In this document: piece by piece, positions 36,754 to 49,400 of the stretch
Position numbering within the stretch: position 1 is the stretch's first letter
How the letters are laid out: every line of letters begins with the position of its first letter
Assembly: GCA_973895155.1 (NCBI GenBank)
Contig: OZ316893.1
Location: forward strand, 4,898,001 to 4,962,000
Length of the DNA: 64,000 nucleotides
Reading direction: 5' to 3'
Source of the DNA: Marsupella aquatica
Taxonomy: Eukaryota > Marchantiophyta
The notes under the pieces: generated by a model
The model's input: the letters and a program-made list of their open reading frames with translations, nothing else
Told to the model about the DNA's origin: nothing
Database searches by the model: none
Translations under genes and position numbers: made by a program

Positions 36754-37810
36754 GGTGCTTTGTGTCGAAGGGAATCACAGGATCTGAAACAGAGCCTGCG
36801 GATTGTTGCAACATCTTTCCTCCCACAAAACGGATACAGATTGCAGCAACCCAGTATAGGTCATCTACTCTCTGCTCTGCTTCACTCTCGAGAGGCAGAC
36901 ACCAAATACTTGGTAAATCAGAACCCCCTTTCACGCCATCCCTGTCAAACTTACATCTAAAGCTTGAATTTTAGATTCCTAAAGAACGTTCTTCTGGAGG
37001 AGACGAAGGATTCTAAACTTCCTTCGTAGCGGTTCTGCAGGAGGTTACGGCAAGCGTCACAAGCCGAACTTGGTCTGTTGGAGATGAAGTTGAGTACATG
37101 TCGTGCCCGCAAATTGTACAAGGCTTCAGGTGCCTTTCCCTCTTGAGTTGTCTGGCAGTGCTCAATTCAGCGAAACATGAAAACAGAAGACATTGAACGA
37201 GAATTGCGTGAGGAGTAAAGTGAAGCAGCACACTTGGCGCAGCTTCACAGAAAAGCACCCACAGGTGCTTAAACTGTAACCTGAATTCACGTTTCGTGTG
37301 GGCAAGAAGGTACTGATCCAGCACAGCACAATTGTCATGTCCCCACATCATAGACGCACCGAGACTGGGAGCACATGATTCATCACGACCTTCAATGGAG
37401 ACTTCTTGGTCGTCCTAGATTTCGAGGTCTTCGTCATCACCCTTTCTAAAACTCTGGACCCTTAATTAACCCCTCAAACTATATCTAAAGGGGATCTGAT
37501 GGTCAGAAATTAGTCTATGAAAATTAGATAAGGAGCATTCCTAGCATCTTCTCCTTCACACAAGACATTGGCACAATGGGAAAAAAAGAAAAAACCTTAA
37601 AAATTATGCCGACACTGGGTAGTAAAACGATCAAATCCTCAACCCTTAGTAAGGAAGAAATCGCATGTGGCAGCACTCTTTATTTATGGTGGCGTTACAA
37701 GACTTCGTATGTTGCACTTGTGAGTTTTTCTCCACCAAAGCCTACAGTCATTGCAAGGTTGCTCTTACCTCAAACTAACTGAGTACTCGTTCCTTGATCA
37801 AAACTACGGG
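36754..37810. other. No recognised gene; may include the retrocopy's 5' leader
   Basis: Sequence directly upstream of the UXS copy (36,754 to about 36,930) could derive from the parental 5' untranslated region. Nothing else is recognisable. Confidence 0.35.
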
Positions 37811-37905
37811 TGAGTACATTCAAGCCTGCCATGCCATGCTGTGTCGATTCCTTGAACAAAAATATAGTTGAGTACATTCAAGCCTGCTGCGCCATGCTGT
37901 GTGGG
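37811..37905. repeat. Twofold repeat GAGTACATTCAAGCCTGC
   Basis: GAGTACATTCAAGCCTGCC and its near copy, each followed by GCCATGCTGTGT, lie about 60 bp apart. They adjoin the 82-bp tandem array. Confidence 0.75.
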
Positions 37906-37911
37906 TTCGTT

Positions 37912-38245
37912 CTCCTGTACAAATGAGGAGAACCGAACTGAAGTGAGGTGAAGAATATGGTGAAGAATCTGTGCATCATTCTGATTACTCAATCTCCTGT
38001 ACAAATTAGGAGAACCGAACCGAAGTGAGGTGAAGAATATGGTGAAGAATCTATGCATCACTCTGACTACTCAATCTCCTGTACAAATTAGAAGAACCGA
38101 GGAAGTGAGGTAACCGAAGTGAGGTGAAGGTATGGTGAAGAATCTATGCATCACTCTGACTACAATCTCCTGTACAACTTAGGAGAACCGACGAAGTGAG
38201 GTGAAGAATCTGTGCGCGCATCACTCTGACTACTCAATCTTCGTC
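37912..38245. repeat. Fourfold 82-bp tandem repeat downstream of the KNOX gene
   Basis: Four direct units start CTCCTGTACAAATTAGGAG and contain GAACCGA, AGTGAGGTGAAGAATATGG, TGAAGAATCTATGCATCA and CTCTGACTACTCAAT. The first two are nearly identical; the third has an extra GAAGTGAGGTAACC and the fourth is shortened. The array begins about 280 bp past the KNOX stop codon (38,528) in the direction of transcription, so it could lie in the 3' untranslated region or terminator. Confidence 0.88.
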
Positions 38246-38527
38246 CAAGGACAGTGTCGTTTAACTTTATAACCGAAGAGTTTGTGGACAGCTGCAAAGA
38301 GAGCCCGAGCGAAGCTGTAGAGATATATGTACTCAGTAACTATTAGTTTGTGAAGTCTAGCACGTGGGCGTGGACCGACAGCTTACTAGGATGACATAGC
38401 TTTTTTATACACACGTTGATCGAAGCTTAGAATGTTGCTGAATCGAATTGTACTGTAGCTCTTTCACCTGAAGTGCACGTCTCAGAATCTCGTGATCGAT
38501 CATTTGATATGGATAATCACCTGATAC

Positions 38528-41500
38528 TCAGTTTTTCCGTTTATTCTTAAGCTCATTTGATGAAGGCAAGGGGTTGCTGTGCCAGTTGCGCTTGCGTTGG
38601 TTAATGAACCAGTTGTTTACCTGCTTCAATTCGAGTCCTGTTTCTTGGATCAGACGTTCCTTCTCATCTTCCTGCAACCATCCCCAGCATTTCAGCAAAA
38701 GTAACCGCCACCAACAAGGTGAAACGAAAACTTCAAGCCCCTATCCCTGAAACGGACTGGAACCTCAGGTAAGTTTCCACAGTTCGGGCAGTTCCATTAG
38801 CTGGGATGATAGAACAAGTTGCACAATAGCATTGAGGTCGACGACAGAATCTCAGATTGATCTACACGGACAAAAATTAACAACCCTTGGTGCTAAAGGA
38901 GGTATCATACGACGTTGTATATGAACATTTAACTAGCGGACTCAAATTGACAGGACTATACAAATACTGTGCAGGTCTAGCATGCAGTCATTATACAGTA
39001 TTGGCAAGATAGTTCGGAAGAGAAAGTAGGACAATTTATGATAATTAATTAACAATAATAACGAGGTATATCATACAGAAGAATTATGCAAACACCAACG
39101 GGTATAATACTCTATATTTCAAGCTCAAAAGTACTGCGTTCAACATCCACATCAATCAGTGGAACGACGAATAAAAACGACAATTGATCGGAACTTAGCA
39201 AAGTCTCATCTCATATAAGAAATTCAAGAGCCGGGACACTGTACGTTGTCATCAAAATCGCTCTGTATACAGTGACCCAAATCCCTTGGCACCACGAGCT
39301 CAAAATAAAGATGTGAGCATTATTGGATTGAAATATCGATCCACTCTGACACCAATCTATGACTTTTGGTGATAAGATATCCACAGAACCATCCATCCAA
39401 ATTATTTATTGCCTGAGGATTTTCTCTTCTATTGGACATCAGAATGGAAGATCTAGCATTCCAGTGTCCTACATGACGCAACGGGGTTGACCAACACAGT
39501 CGGCATTACTCGAAAACAACTCCAAGCACGGAAAAGGTGTTCTGTTTCGTGCTTCTTTTGGGCGTGGGGTATTTGGGTGGCATGATGAACACTGTATGGA
39601 TAATTAATTATGCTCAACTCGCAGCAAGTAGGCTCTAAGCAACCCACCAAGCCGAGCCCTCAGCTCGGCCCTCAGATATAACGGCTCACACGGCTTGGCT
39701 ATGAAAGAATAAATGGAAGAAAATCCCATTCAAGTCAAGAAAGCTTGCAGGAATGACGTTCAGGTGATGCGAGTCACTAGCTCGTTTCATGGAAATGTTA
39801 GAGCTGGAATTTAGCTCTGACACCGCAAGGCCGTTTGTAGATACACGATCCCTGACACTAAGTTAACTAGGAGGTCCACGTTTGATGTCACTAGAGCTGA
39901 GACTATAGTTTAATTTCCAGTATATCTCTAGCTTTGTACCGCTGCCCCATTTTTGAATTGCTCTTCAATCAAGGAAACGTTTGACAGTGGTCCAATGGTC
40001 CATCTCTATGGGATAGTCTGTGCCAATCATTCATTCAGTCAAGCATAGATTCGTTCAGCTTCAAGGCGGTTTCAGCAAGTCAATGCAAAGAATATTTCTC
40101 CTAACGGATGATAAACTGTAAGCGCGATGCGGGATTTCAAGAGTTCTGACAATTCACCCCAAAATCTGACTCGATCTTCTGGAGGATCAGACAATGTTTT
40201 TAAAGACTAGCAATTCTGACCTTTGACAGAATTGGAGCTTGACTGCAGAAGTCAGGACCTGTTGCATCAGTGATCATGCCCTTCCACACATCTTTCCCCG
40301 TCAAAAATGGCAGCTATAAGCGAAATTACGAGATCAATACCCGGATCAATATCTCCCAAATAGCTGTCCGTTGACAATCCTAATACTTAAGGGGGGGAAA
40401 TGGCTCAAACTTGGGAGGACCATTTGGCTACCAACCCAGCGCGCCTGTAAAAGGGTTTAAGAACTCAGATAGATTCTCTCTCACGAAGGATTTCGTGAGG
40501 ATCCTGCCAGGTAGAAAGAACAGTCTCTACTTACGTGAAATGCTTCACGTACTATTATAGTTTTGGACACTGGAGGCATGACGATTTCTGCAGCGTTCTT
40601 GGGCAAAGGTGAGAAGAAATCACTAGATGATAATCGTCAAAATGTGGCACTTCCTGACCTGACAGTGGTATGGTACCGCCAGATAGTCAGGGATTCCTTC
40701 GATACAGCGACTGGCGAACTATTCTATCGGGGTATAATTCTGTCTTGGTACGTTCCTCGCAGTAATTTCCATGTTGTAATATATAACAGTGCGTTTCCCC
40801 TGAAAAGCATAAATTCGATAACTCAATGGACTGTATTTGAAAGTAATGAAAGTCTGGATATACATACCGTGGGATAAGGCCACTTTGAGTGAGCATTCCA
40901 CCAGGTTTTCAGCACAGTAGTTGTTCCTTCAGGTAATTTACCTGCCCTTCGTTTTCGAAGAATCTCGTCCCTCACGTCTACGATCTTCTCCCTATACCCT
41001 TGCTGAGTCAAACCAGTAAAGATGGATCCGAATCAGACTGGTACTCCGCCCGTGATTATGAGATAACAGAGAACAGCTTTACAATAATCTCATGAACGAA
41101 AAAATAAACACCGCTGTGGATTTCTGAAATCAAAGACAGCTGAAATGAAATACCAGATCCAACGAACATCATGAAGAATTTGAGTACTCCGCGAAGGATT
41201 GGTGGAGACTTATCATCAACTTTGGTTTCACATCGTGTTTATATCATGCTGAAAGGTTGAGAGATTGGTCTTTAGGGCTTTGGAATTCATCGAGGCTAGC
41301 TGCCACGGCTCGGGATTGAAACATGCCGGATATTGTTTTTGTTCTTAAAGATCTTGAAAGCTTGAACGCATTCTAAATCTAATTTTGAAGAATTACGTGA
41401 GTGAGTCGAGCTGTAATCTCTAGAGTCCTGATAGATCTTTGGCAGCTTGACTTAAATCTGTTCCAACACTGAGTCGACTTGGACCTTGCACTGTTGAGCC

Positions 41501-44000
41501 AGTTTCTGAAGTAAGTTCTGATTTGAACATCAAGTTTACTCGAAGAAGTTGTCAGTGACAAGTTTGAAAGATTCAATTGAGATTCCGAAGTGATGTCGAA
41601 AAGGAAATTTCACTTTGAAGACAACTAGACCCTTGCCGTACGTCGTCAATCCATATTGGAAACTGTAGAACTTGGCGAACATTGCAAGAGGCATTGTAAG
41701 TCCTTTCCAGAGAGCCGCTCACGCAGTGGAAAAGATTCAGAAGATATTTGAAGGGGGATTGTGCGGTTTGAGCATAGCACAAACAACAAACGTCCCACTG
41801 CGGGACAATTCATCTCGAATGCGACCTTGATATTCACATCGTCATGTCTAGCCTGGACCTCTCTTCCAGAAGAACACACATATCTGTAGCCTCAGTGTGG
41901 GAAGAAGTTTAGTGTCCAAACTTGCCTCATTCAGCTCAAGCTTCAGGTCCTGACGAACGCGTTCCATTAGAGAGCGCTCGGTTTCAGTGGGGACAAGCGG
42001 CCCGAAGCCGCCCGTACTGTCTATCACGTCCAGCCCAGTTTCATATCCCTTTCCATCACTTTCTGCGGCCTGTTCGTCGTCGTCATCAGACATTGTAGCG
42101 CCGTTTCCTGACCCCGGAGAAACTCCTATTCCAAGTGAGACCAAGACACTGAATTGCTGAGCGATTTTCATTGTCATTAGTGCCCCTGTAGCTCCGAAGA
42201 GAATTCAAGAATAGAACTACGACGAAGCAAGATGCAAGCAAGATGCAAGCAAGATGCGTCATAACGTCTTTTCCACATTGTCAAATCAATGTTTATACTG
42301 TGCTATATTATAATCATTGGTACCACAAAGCCATGTCGCTTCTCACCAGTTAGGGTGTAGAATTGCTGCTCCAGTTCCCAGCAACCGACCATAGCTTCAG
42401 TCGCGTGCACTCTTACATGGTTCTGCAGCTGCTCCTGCATATTCAAGAGAATCGTGGCGTAGTTTCTCTACAGACATGGAGACAAACGACTTAGTTAGCT
42501 AAATGCAAATCCCATACATTTCCATGCTAAATGGAAGCGCCAGGCGCGACCACTTGTCAAACTGTAGATCCAGCACAGAATGTTCATTCGGGTGTTCAAG
42601 TCGGATTTCTGAATTTTAAAGCTCTCCGAACTATCCTTCCGACGATCTTGGCCTTAAATCGCTTACAGTTCATATTTTTTACTTTTTTAAAAACAGGAAA
42701 CTTAGGCCATGTATCCGGCCGACGACATCTCAGTAAATATCTGATGCCACAACCCCAGGAATTATTACAATAACATATGAACTTCAGTCGTAATAATACC
42801 ATGAAGTCATCGAGCTCATCTTTATCGTCAACATCTTCTCCCTCCTCAGGAACGAAGACGGAGTATTTGTCTATCACAAGCTGAGATTGATCCAGCTGTT
42901 CTTCGATGTTCGGTAGTTGGTCAACTGGGGTGGCTGTTTTGAGGCATCCAACGTGTGCTTGGACCATCTGAGCAAACAGAGGGTGTGTGAGCAGCTTTGC
43001 CTTCAGTCTCGCTTCGTGCCACTTCTTTATTCTGTCCACTGGAGGCAAGGACATGCTCTCGTCTCGCTCCTGTGGATGCTCGCCTCCTGCATTCGAAGCA
43101 TTTTGGGAGCGTGCCTCGTTGCCTGTACCGCTCTCCATGTGAAGGCCTAGAATCACTCTCTGATGTTCGCTACCTACGAAACGACAGCGCATCAACTACC
43201 AAATCTTATTTCGCATTAGTAGACTCCCGGATGTTCGGGAGAGAAACAACAATCCTATTTGAAGCACGCCTCTCGGGAAGTTTTTAAATTCATTTTTTTA
43301 CGCCTCGATTGGACGATGTCAATTTACCGATACAAATCTCAGCTCAAGGTTGGAAAACCTCTCGAGTTTGATGATTGAAAGTTTTTTCACGAATTGGGTG
43401 GATCGATGCCCCTGATGAATTTCGTTGCCCACCTGGAATCTCCACGCTAGTGTCGTCTGGATGAGTTGAGCCCATCGGAACAGCAGATAACCAATCAATG
43501 TAAGGGTGGTTTGATAGAGAAGGTGAAGTCGTCTGCATGTTTCTACACATGCAATGCGCACCACTGACTCCACAAGACGAACACCATTTTCCAGACACCC
43601 GTTTCTGACCTTCGGAGACGGAAACCTGTGTCTGCTGCCTCATTAAAGCATTGCTTAGCCACGAAGGTGTGCCGACCTTGGGAAGCAGGTCATGTTTCTC
43701 TTCGTCGTCTTCGCGGAGCTGCTTGGAACTTTTGGCAGCATTCCTAGTACTATCATCAGCGATGCAGTCAGTCGCCTCGACGTCGAGACGTCGTATCCCT
43801 CTATGGTCGTCCATATCTCTCCTTCGACTCGGAGGCATCTCACAAAGGGCGAGGTCAGGCAACTGGTGCTCAGGTGTCTTCTCCAGCATGTGCCCCAGGT
43901 TGTCTGGGTCTGCTGCCATTCTTTGCGAGTATCTTGAGCTCTCCCACAGCTCTGAAAACTGCTGCAAGGAGCCGTCGTTTGCTAGATTATTGTATGCCAT
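38528..44000 (-). CDS. KNOX2: Class II KNOX (TALE) homeobox transcription factor, six exons
   Basis: Nuclear TALE-homeodomain transcription factor of the KNAT3/4/5 class, which in land plants promotes differentiation and acts with BELL partners. Exons (minus strand): 44,000-43,433; 43,146-42,800; 42,467-42,347; 42,125-41,926; 41,002-40,868; 38,671-38,528. All phases agree, giving 504 residues. Exon 1 has MAYNNLA and [10 protein letters not shown], recalling the KNAT3 N terminus. KNOX1 is about 237-285 ([30 protein letters not shown]). KNOX2 is about 300-350 ([15 protein letters not shown]). Then come [18 protein letters not shown], the class II signature [21 protein letters not shown], and the homeodomain about 427-490 with WPYP and [14 protein letters not shown]. 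Homeodomain intron placement follows plant KNOX genes. The fourth intron starts GC instead of GT. The exon 2 acceptor has in-phase alternatives a few codons downstream. No lesion was seen; likely functional. Confidence 0.95.
41924..41925 (-). promoter_or_regulatory. Non-canonical GC splice donor in the KNOX gene
   Basis: Exon 4 ends AATGAG and the intron begins GCAAGT, otherwise a perfect donor consensus. No GT gives a phase-correct join to the CAA-GGG-TAT start of exon 5. GC-AG introns are a known minority class. Confidence 0.65.
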
Positions 44001-44329
44001 CGAAGTTCTTGCAACACACCTCAGAACATGGGTTTCAGCTTGCTTTCTGGGTACTTAGGAACAACTTCAAGCCCCAGATCTAGGTCATCCCTTCGGTAGG
44101 AACGTCCTGCGCACACAGACGAAGCTGGTTTGTCAGAAGAAGAATTCCTGTCCATACACCCTACGTCACGAATTTTGCAGACAATAAAACTGCAAGTCCG
44201 AAAGAGGGCCTTCTTGTCTGGGGTAGGTTGCAGGCAATGGACACCAACTTCTCATTGCACTCTGTTCAGCCTGCGCGCACATTTCTACTGGGTTGGGATT
44301 GACTGTTCCAAAATCCGAGAGAATTCCGG

Positions 44330-45740
44330 ATCATGATTTACGTTGCTCATCCTGCACATTCTCGGGATGATTGTTCGAGAAGCCGAAAGAGGGTCGGGGT
44401 CGTGATTGAGAGAGACACATTGATAAGCAATATCTCCGACGGTCCTACAAAGTCACTGCTTCCGGTATACTCTCTCGATCACCTTCGGCATTCAGGTAAC
44501 GTGAATGAATGCTTCATACTTCTCAGGAGGCGGAAAGAGTTCTGGACCGTGACTGACAGCAACATATTGATAAGCATCTCTCATGGAGTCGTTCATCACT
44601 CATTATACCGTCCGAATTAATCAAGTACTGTATAATGTACTGTAAATCGATGTTTCGGGTATGCTCTCTCGATCGCCTTCGGCATTCAGGCAAAGTGAAG
44701 GAAGGTTTTATACTTGAGCCTCCGGTGTGAAGTGTTCATCCACTATTTGAAGTGTGACACGAAAGATGAATGATTGCGACGATATCTGAGGAGGCGGAAA
44801 GAGTTCTGGACCTTGATTGACAGTGACAAATTGATAAGAATCTCTAATGGTACGTGTTCGTCACCACTCATTCCACAATTAATTAAAATGAAGAGCTGCA
44901 CATATACTGTAAATCACTGTTTCGGGTATACTCTCTCGATCGCCTTCGGCATTCAGGGAACGTGAAGGAAGGTTGTATACTTCAGTCTACGGTGTAAAGG
45001 GCTCATTTATGGACCTTTGACTGACAGTTACAAATTGATAAGCATATCTAAGGCTGTTCGTTACTCATTCTACCAGAAAAAAGAGTGAAATTCCGTAAAT
45101 ATACTATAAATCACTGTTTTGGGTATACTCTCTCGATCAGCTTCGGCATTCAGGAACGGGAATGAAATTCATGTTTCTACTTCAGACTGTGGTGTAAAGT
45201 GTTCGTCCACTACTTGAAGTGTAACACTTCGGAGGCGCAAAGAGTTCTGGACCTTCATTGACTGTGGCAAATTAATAAGCACTTCTAATGGTGGTCATCA
45301 CTCATTCTACAAAAAAGTCAAGCCAAAAACTGTAATTACTCTGTAAAGCACTGTTTCTGGTGTATTCTCACGATCACCTTCGGCATTCAGTCACTCATTC
45401 CACAAACAAATCAAGTCAGGTACTGTAAATAGACTGCAAATCACTGACCTTCGGCATTCAGTAGAGGATAAAGGAGGTCTGCAAACAAATCAAGTCAAGT
45501 AGTGTAAATAGACTGTAAATCACTGTCTCGGGTATGCTCTCTCGACACCTTCGGCATTCAGGAAACGTGAAGGAAGTCTTACACTTGTAATTGGTCATCC
45601 ACTTACTAATTGCAGTGTAACGCGCAAGATGAATGACTGCCAGGACATCGTAAGAAGCGGAAAGAGTTCTGGACAGTGATTGACAGTGACACATTGATAC
45701 GCATCTGTAATGGTGTCATTGTACCGGTCATAAAAGTAAA
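44330..45740. repeat. Satellite-like tandem array upstream of the KNOX gene
   Basis: A degenerate array of about 200-280 bp units. The best conserved core, CTTCGGCATTCAG, usually preceded by GGGTATACTCTCTCGATC, occurs seven times (near 44,482; 44,677; 44,943; 45,141; 45,377; 45,448; 45,548). Other unit parts are AAAGAGTTCTGGACC(G/T)TGATTGACAG, ACA(C/A)ATTGATAAGCATCTCT, ACTGTAAATCACTGTTTC and AGTGTTCATCCACTA. The later copies are truncated. It starts about 330 bp upstream of the KNOX start codon and so overlaps the expected promoter region. No coding function is apparent. Confidence 0.85.
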
Positions 45741-45924
45741 GCGGGAGATGAATGACCGCGAGGATGACTGCCGTCGCTTTCAGCTGAGTTGGCCCCGCTG
45801 GCGGGTTCAGTTAAACGTCCCGGCAACGGAGCGTGACGTTGACACCTGTCCGGACAACAGTGATTGCAACCAGGGTAACTTTTAAAAGGTACTGGTTTGT
45901 ACCTTTTAGCCGGTGATGAACGTC

Positions 45925-46106
45925 ATGTCGTGTGTGACCGAGAGAAGATGCGAAGAATCTTTTTATCAATTTTGTGTGGATTGATTTGTGACCAATTTAT
46001 ATTTAAGAATAACCAATGTCTTGTGTGAACGAGAGAAGATGCGAAGAATCTTTTTATCAATTTGTTGTGGATTGATTTGTGACCAATTTATATTTAAGGA
46101 TAACCA
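45925..46106. repeat. 91-bp direct duplication
   Basis: Two head-to-tail 91-bp units (45,925-46,015 and 46,016-46,106) differ at only a few positions. Each holds GAGAGAAGATGCGAAGAATC and GGATTGATTTGTGACCAATT. The high identity suggests a recent event. Confidence 0.88.
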
Positions 46107-46202
46107 TCAGATTCCTCTGGCTGAAGTGGGCAAGACAAAGATGTGGCACATGTTATTCTTTGAGGGGTAATTTGACAAAATTTTGCAATGTTCATTGCAA
46201 TA

Positions 46203-46404
46203 AAAGATGTTTGAATTTATAATAGTGTCACTGTTTTTGTTGTATTTATAAAAATGACACACTTTCCTTATATAGCTCCCCTGTTAACTTCAGGGAACTT
46301 GTCATCCATATACAAAATAGTGACATTTTATATAAATACAAAAACATTTATCAATATAAAAAACAACCATGGTAATATTGTCATTAGAACATCTTTATGA
46401 CAAA
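46203..46404. mobile_element. MITE-like inverted-repeat element
   Basis: The left arm, AAAGATGTTTGAATTTATAA and TTTTTGTTGTATTTATAAAA, is matched on the opposite strand at the right by AAAGATGTTCTAATGACAAT and TTTTTGTATTTATATAAAAT. The two arms flank about 60 bp. Size (about 200 bp), high A+T and lack of coding fit a MITE. A related sequence lies at about 30,897-31,040. No target duplication was fixed. Confidence 0.5.
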
Positions 46405-49400
46405 GTAATTAAAAGCATCTTTAGTAACAAAGTAATTACGGACCCCACTAGAGGTCCCTTCCAAAATTCCTGACTCCACAGCATGCCACATCATCATGGC
46501 GCGCTGCAAATAGGAACGGATTGGTTTCTACAATGAAATTATGCCAACATTCGTGTTTGCGGCAAGATTTTGGTAAAATTGAGGACACCATGCCGTAAAC
46601 CTTGATGTAAAAATTTATCAAAAATAACTGTTTTATTTACCGTGAGTAGGCTTTCAACTCAGTTTTATTTACCCCGCTTAACCAACTGTCCACCCTTTTT
46701 TTTGAATTGTAATTCAATTGTAATTAAAGTAATGAAGCAACACTTTAATTACAATGGCAGTTAAGAATCCTGAGCATGGCAGTTAAGAATCCATGGTAGT
46801 TAAGAATCCTGTTTCTGCAGCGCCAGAAGGTCATTTCTGTCTAGCACTCCTTCTCTAGCAATCTGTATTCCGGCATTGTCGTTTCCTTGTGTCGTGCTCA
46901 TGGACAGAAGAATTATATGACGAACAAATTCAGCTTGTGAAGTAGGCAATTACTGAGAAGGAAATACCAAACATTGCTCCACAACTTGATGCAGCTTAGT
47001 GAGCGTTGCCCTACTTTTCTTGGAGTGGAGATCCGAATCGGTAACAAACGAAAGAACATAACAATTTCATAAGGACAAAACGAGCACACTAACTGCACCA
47101 TCGCTCTTGTGGGTTCTTATAGATCCAATCTATTACACAGGCTCGTATTTCAGGAGTTCATAAAGGAGGCAACTTGAAATCAAAGACCAGTCTGCATGTA
47201 GGACTTCAAATTGTATCTTCATATCTGGTTTTTGAAAGGGAAGAGCTGACCAAGTGCTCCATTGCACCAAACAGAGCTCGGCTTGATTTGGCAGTAAAAA
47301 ATACTATCTAGCAATTGATAGACCAGGGCTCTACAAGTTTCTACGAGCACAGTCGATGCCTTTTCATGATCAAATTGAAAATATTAGAAGTGAAGCTGAC
47401 TTGAGAGATCACTTGATAAGGACGCGGATCATTATTGGAGCGAACAGAAGTAGCGACTCTGTCAAATGCATCGACCCTCAAGAGGCGCGTTTGCAAGAGG
47501 CTGTGATAAAAAGGATTGTGTTTAAAGAGACATTCAGATATGGATAAAGGATTTTGATGAAATCATCTGGGAGTTCCAGGGTGAGAGGTCAATGTGGTTA
47601 TTGTGAGGAAGAAGGAACGGAAATTAAGAGATGAGGAACTCGGGGCGGAGGAGTAGGTTTGGCTACTGAAAGGCGAAAAAGATTGAAAGATTTAGGTGAC
47701 GATTAGAGCTGTTTGGGAGACAGTAGCGGGAATGCATTTGTTAAAGTTCAGGAGAGAAACGGTCTAATGTGACTTCTGTGATGAGAAGAATTGGATTGAA
47801 AACTGATAGATAATGTGAATGGGTCGTAAGGAATCGGGAAGTGTAATGGAGAAGATAGGGGTCCACAAACTAATTAAAAGCTTAAATGAAACGAACATGC
47901 TGAAATGAAAACATTTTGAGTGATGAGATGATTCCTACTGTCTTGAGGCCTGATTGGCCAGACGTCCAGGTAAGTTTCTGACTGATGGCAGGTGGTGCCA
48001 CTCCTGTCATTCAATCCAACAAACAGCATTCCTGGCCTGAATGACGTGATACCTTTATGTGAAGCTTTATTTTGGTGGATCATCTTCAAGGCCATTGCAA
48101 ACTAAAGCCCTCCCCAAATCAAACATGAAGCATTGTTTTGCAGCAGGGTAATTATCAAATGTAGCCAAAGTAGAGGTCCTAGCTCTCACATCCTCATCCG
48201 TCCTTTGCAAAATGGTTATCACATCCCACCCGTCCTGGATGGATTCAAGTGGCTCTCAAAATCGATCTCCATCAATCCTCGAGTTTGAATGGTGGCCCTC
48301 ATGTCTCCATCGATCAGTCATTGCTTCATTGGAAGAAAGCTCTGACTCTCATCTTCTCATGATCAGTCCTCCAAATCCACATCTAAACTATTCCATCAGA
48401 AGTTCCAACGAAGATTTCGAAATCCGTTTGTTGGGCATGGCCCTAGAACCTCGATCCAGGTGCACATCACCTGTAGTACGAATGGTGCATCATGTCAAAA
48501 GTTTAATTTGACGTCACAGGCCCTGATTCTTTGAGTTATTTGTTAGGCGCACTCGTATGATACAGATTCATTAGACAGTACTACGCCTTCCAGGTGCACA
48601 TCTCAATCATATCTTCAAACAGAGTAGAGAATGGCCGTAAATTGAACTAAGTTGACAACAAATAGCAGAAACCATTTATCCAGCCTACTGGTAGGGTGGT
48701 GCATTTTTTAACCCGGTCTGGGGTCTTCATGTTAATGAGTGCAAAAACGGAATTGGACCAAGAACTTTCTGGCCTGTGCATGTGATTCAACTGTGTCCTT
48801 GGCTTCCTTTCAGTGGGTTTCGTTTATTGTTGTTTCTATTCAAACATCGTGCTTCAATTTCGTTTATAGCAGACTGAATAGAACTTGCACATAAAATAGA
48901 GAAGCAAATTGTATTCTCTCGGGACTATCGGTCGGAACGAAGCTTGAAAAGATAATTATGCAAGAGCATTCGATCCTTTAGTTGCATTAGAATTGAGTGC
49001 CTTGTGGTGAGGACTGTAAACCGAGGAAGCATTTCAACCAAACTATAAATGAGGACTGACTGTCAGCCGAGGACGCATTTCACAGAAACCATAAACGAGG
49101 GCTGAGGACTGAGAAACTACTAAAAAAACAGATGCATTTTAGAATCTAGACTGAAAAATTGATCTGTGTGCCATATCCTCCCATTTGGCGCAGAAGTTTA
49201 CTCCCACCTAGTGCTTAGCTTGGTCGCAAGTTTAGGGTCCCACGAGACTTGATCAACCCTTCCGCTTCCGTATGGTGCCGAGATCCGCCGTCAAGTGAAT
49301 CCTGTGTCTTCCATCGTGAAAGTGCAAGATGGCAGATTTGAATTCGACGTGCTCTGTAAATGCATAAGCTCGCAGAGAAGCATCTCAAGCATAGTAAAGG

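Noticed and set aside
44130-44620. Short plus-strand frames upstream of the KNOX start
   Set aside because: They fall in the satellite array and its border and repeat with it; no motif.
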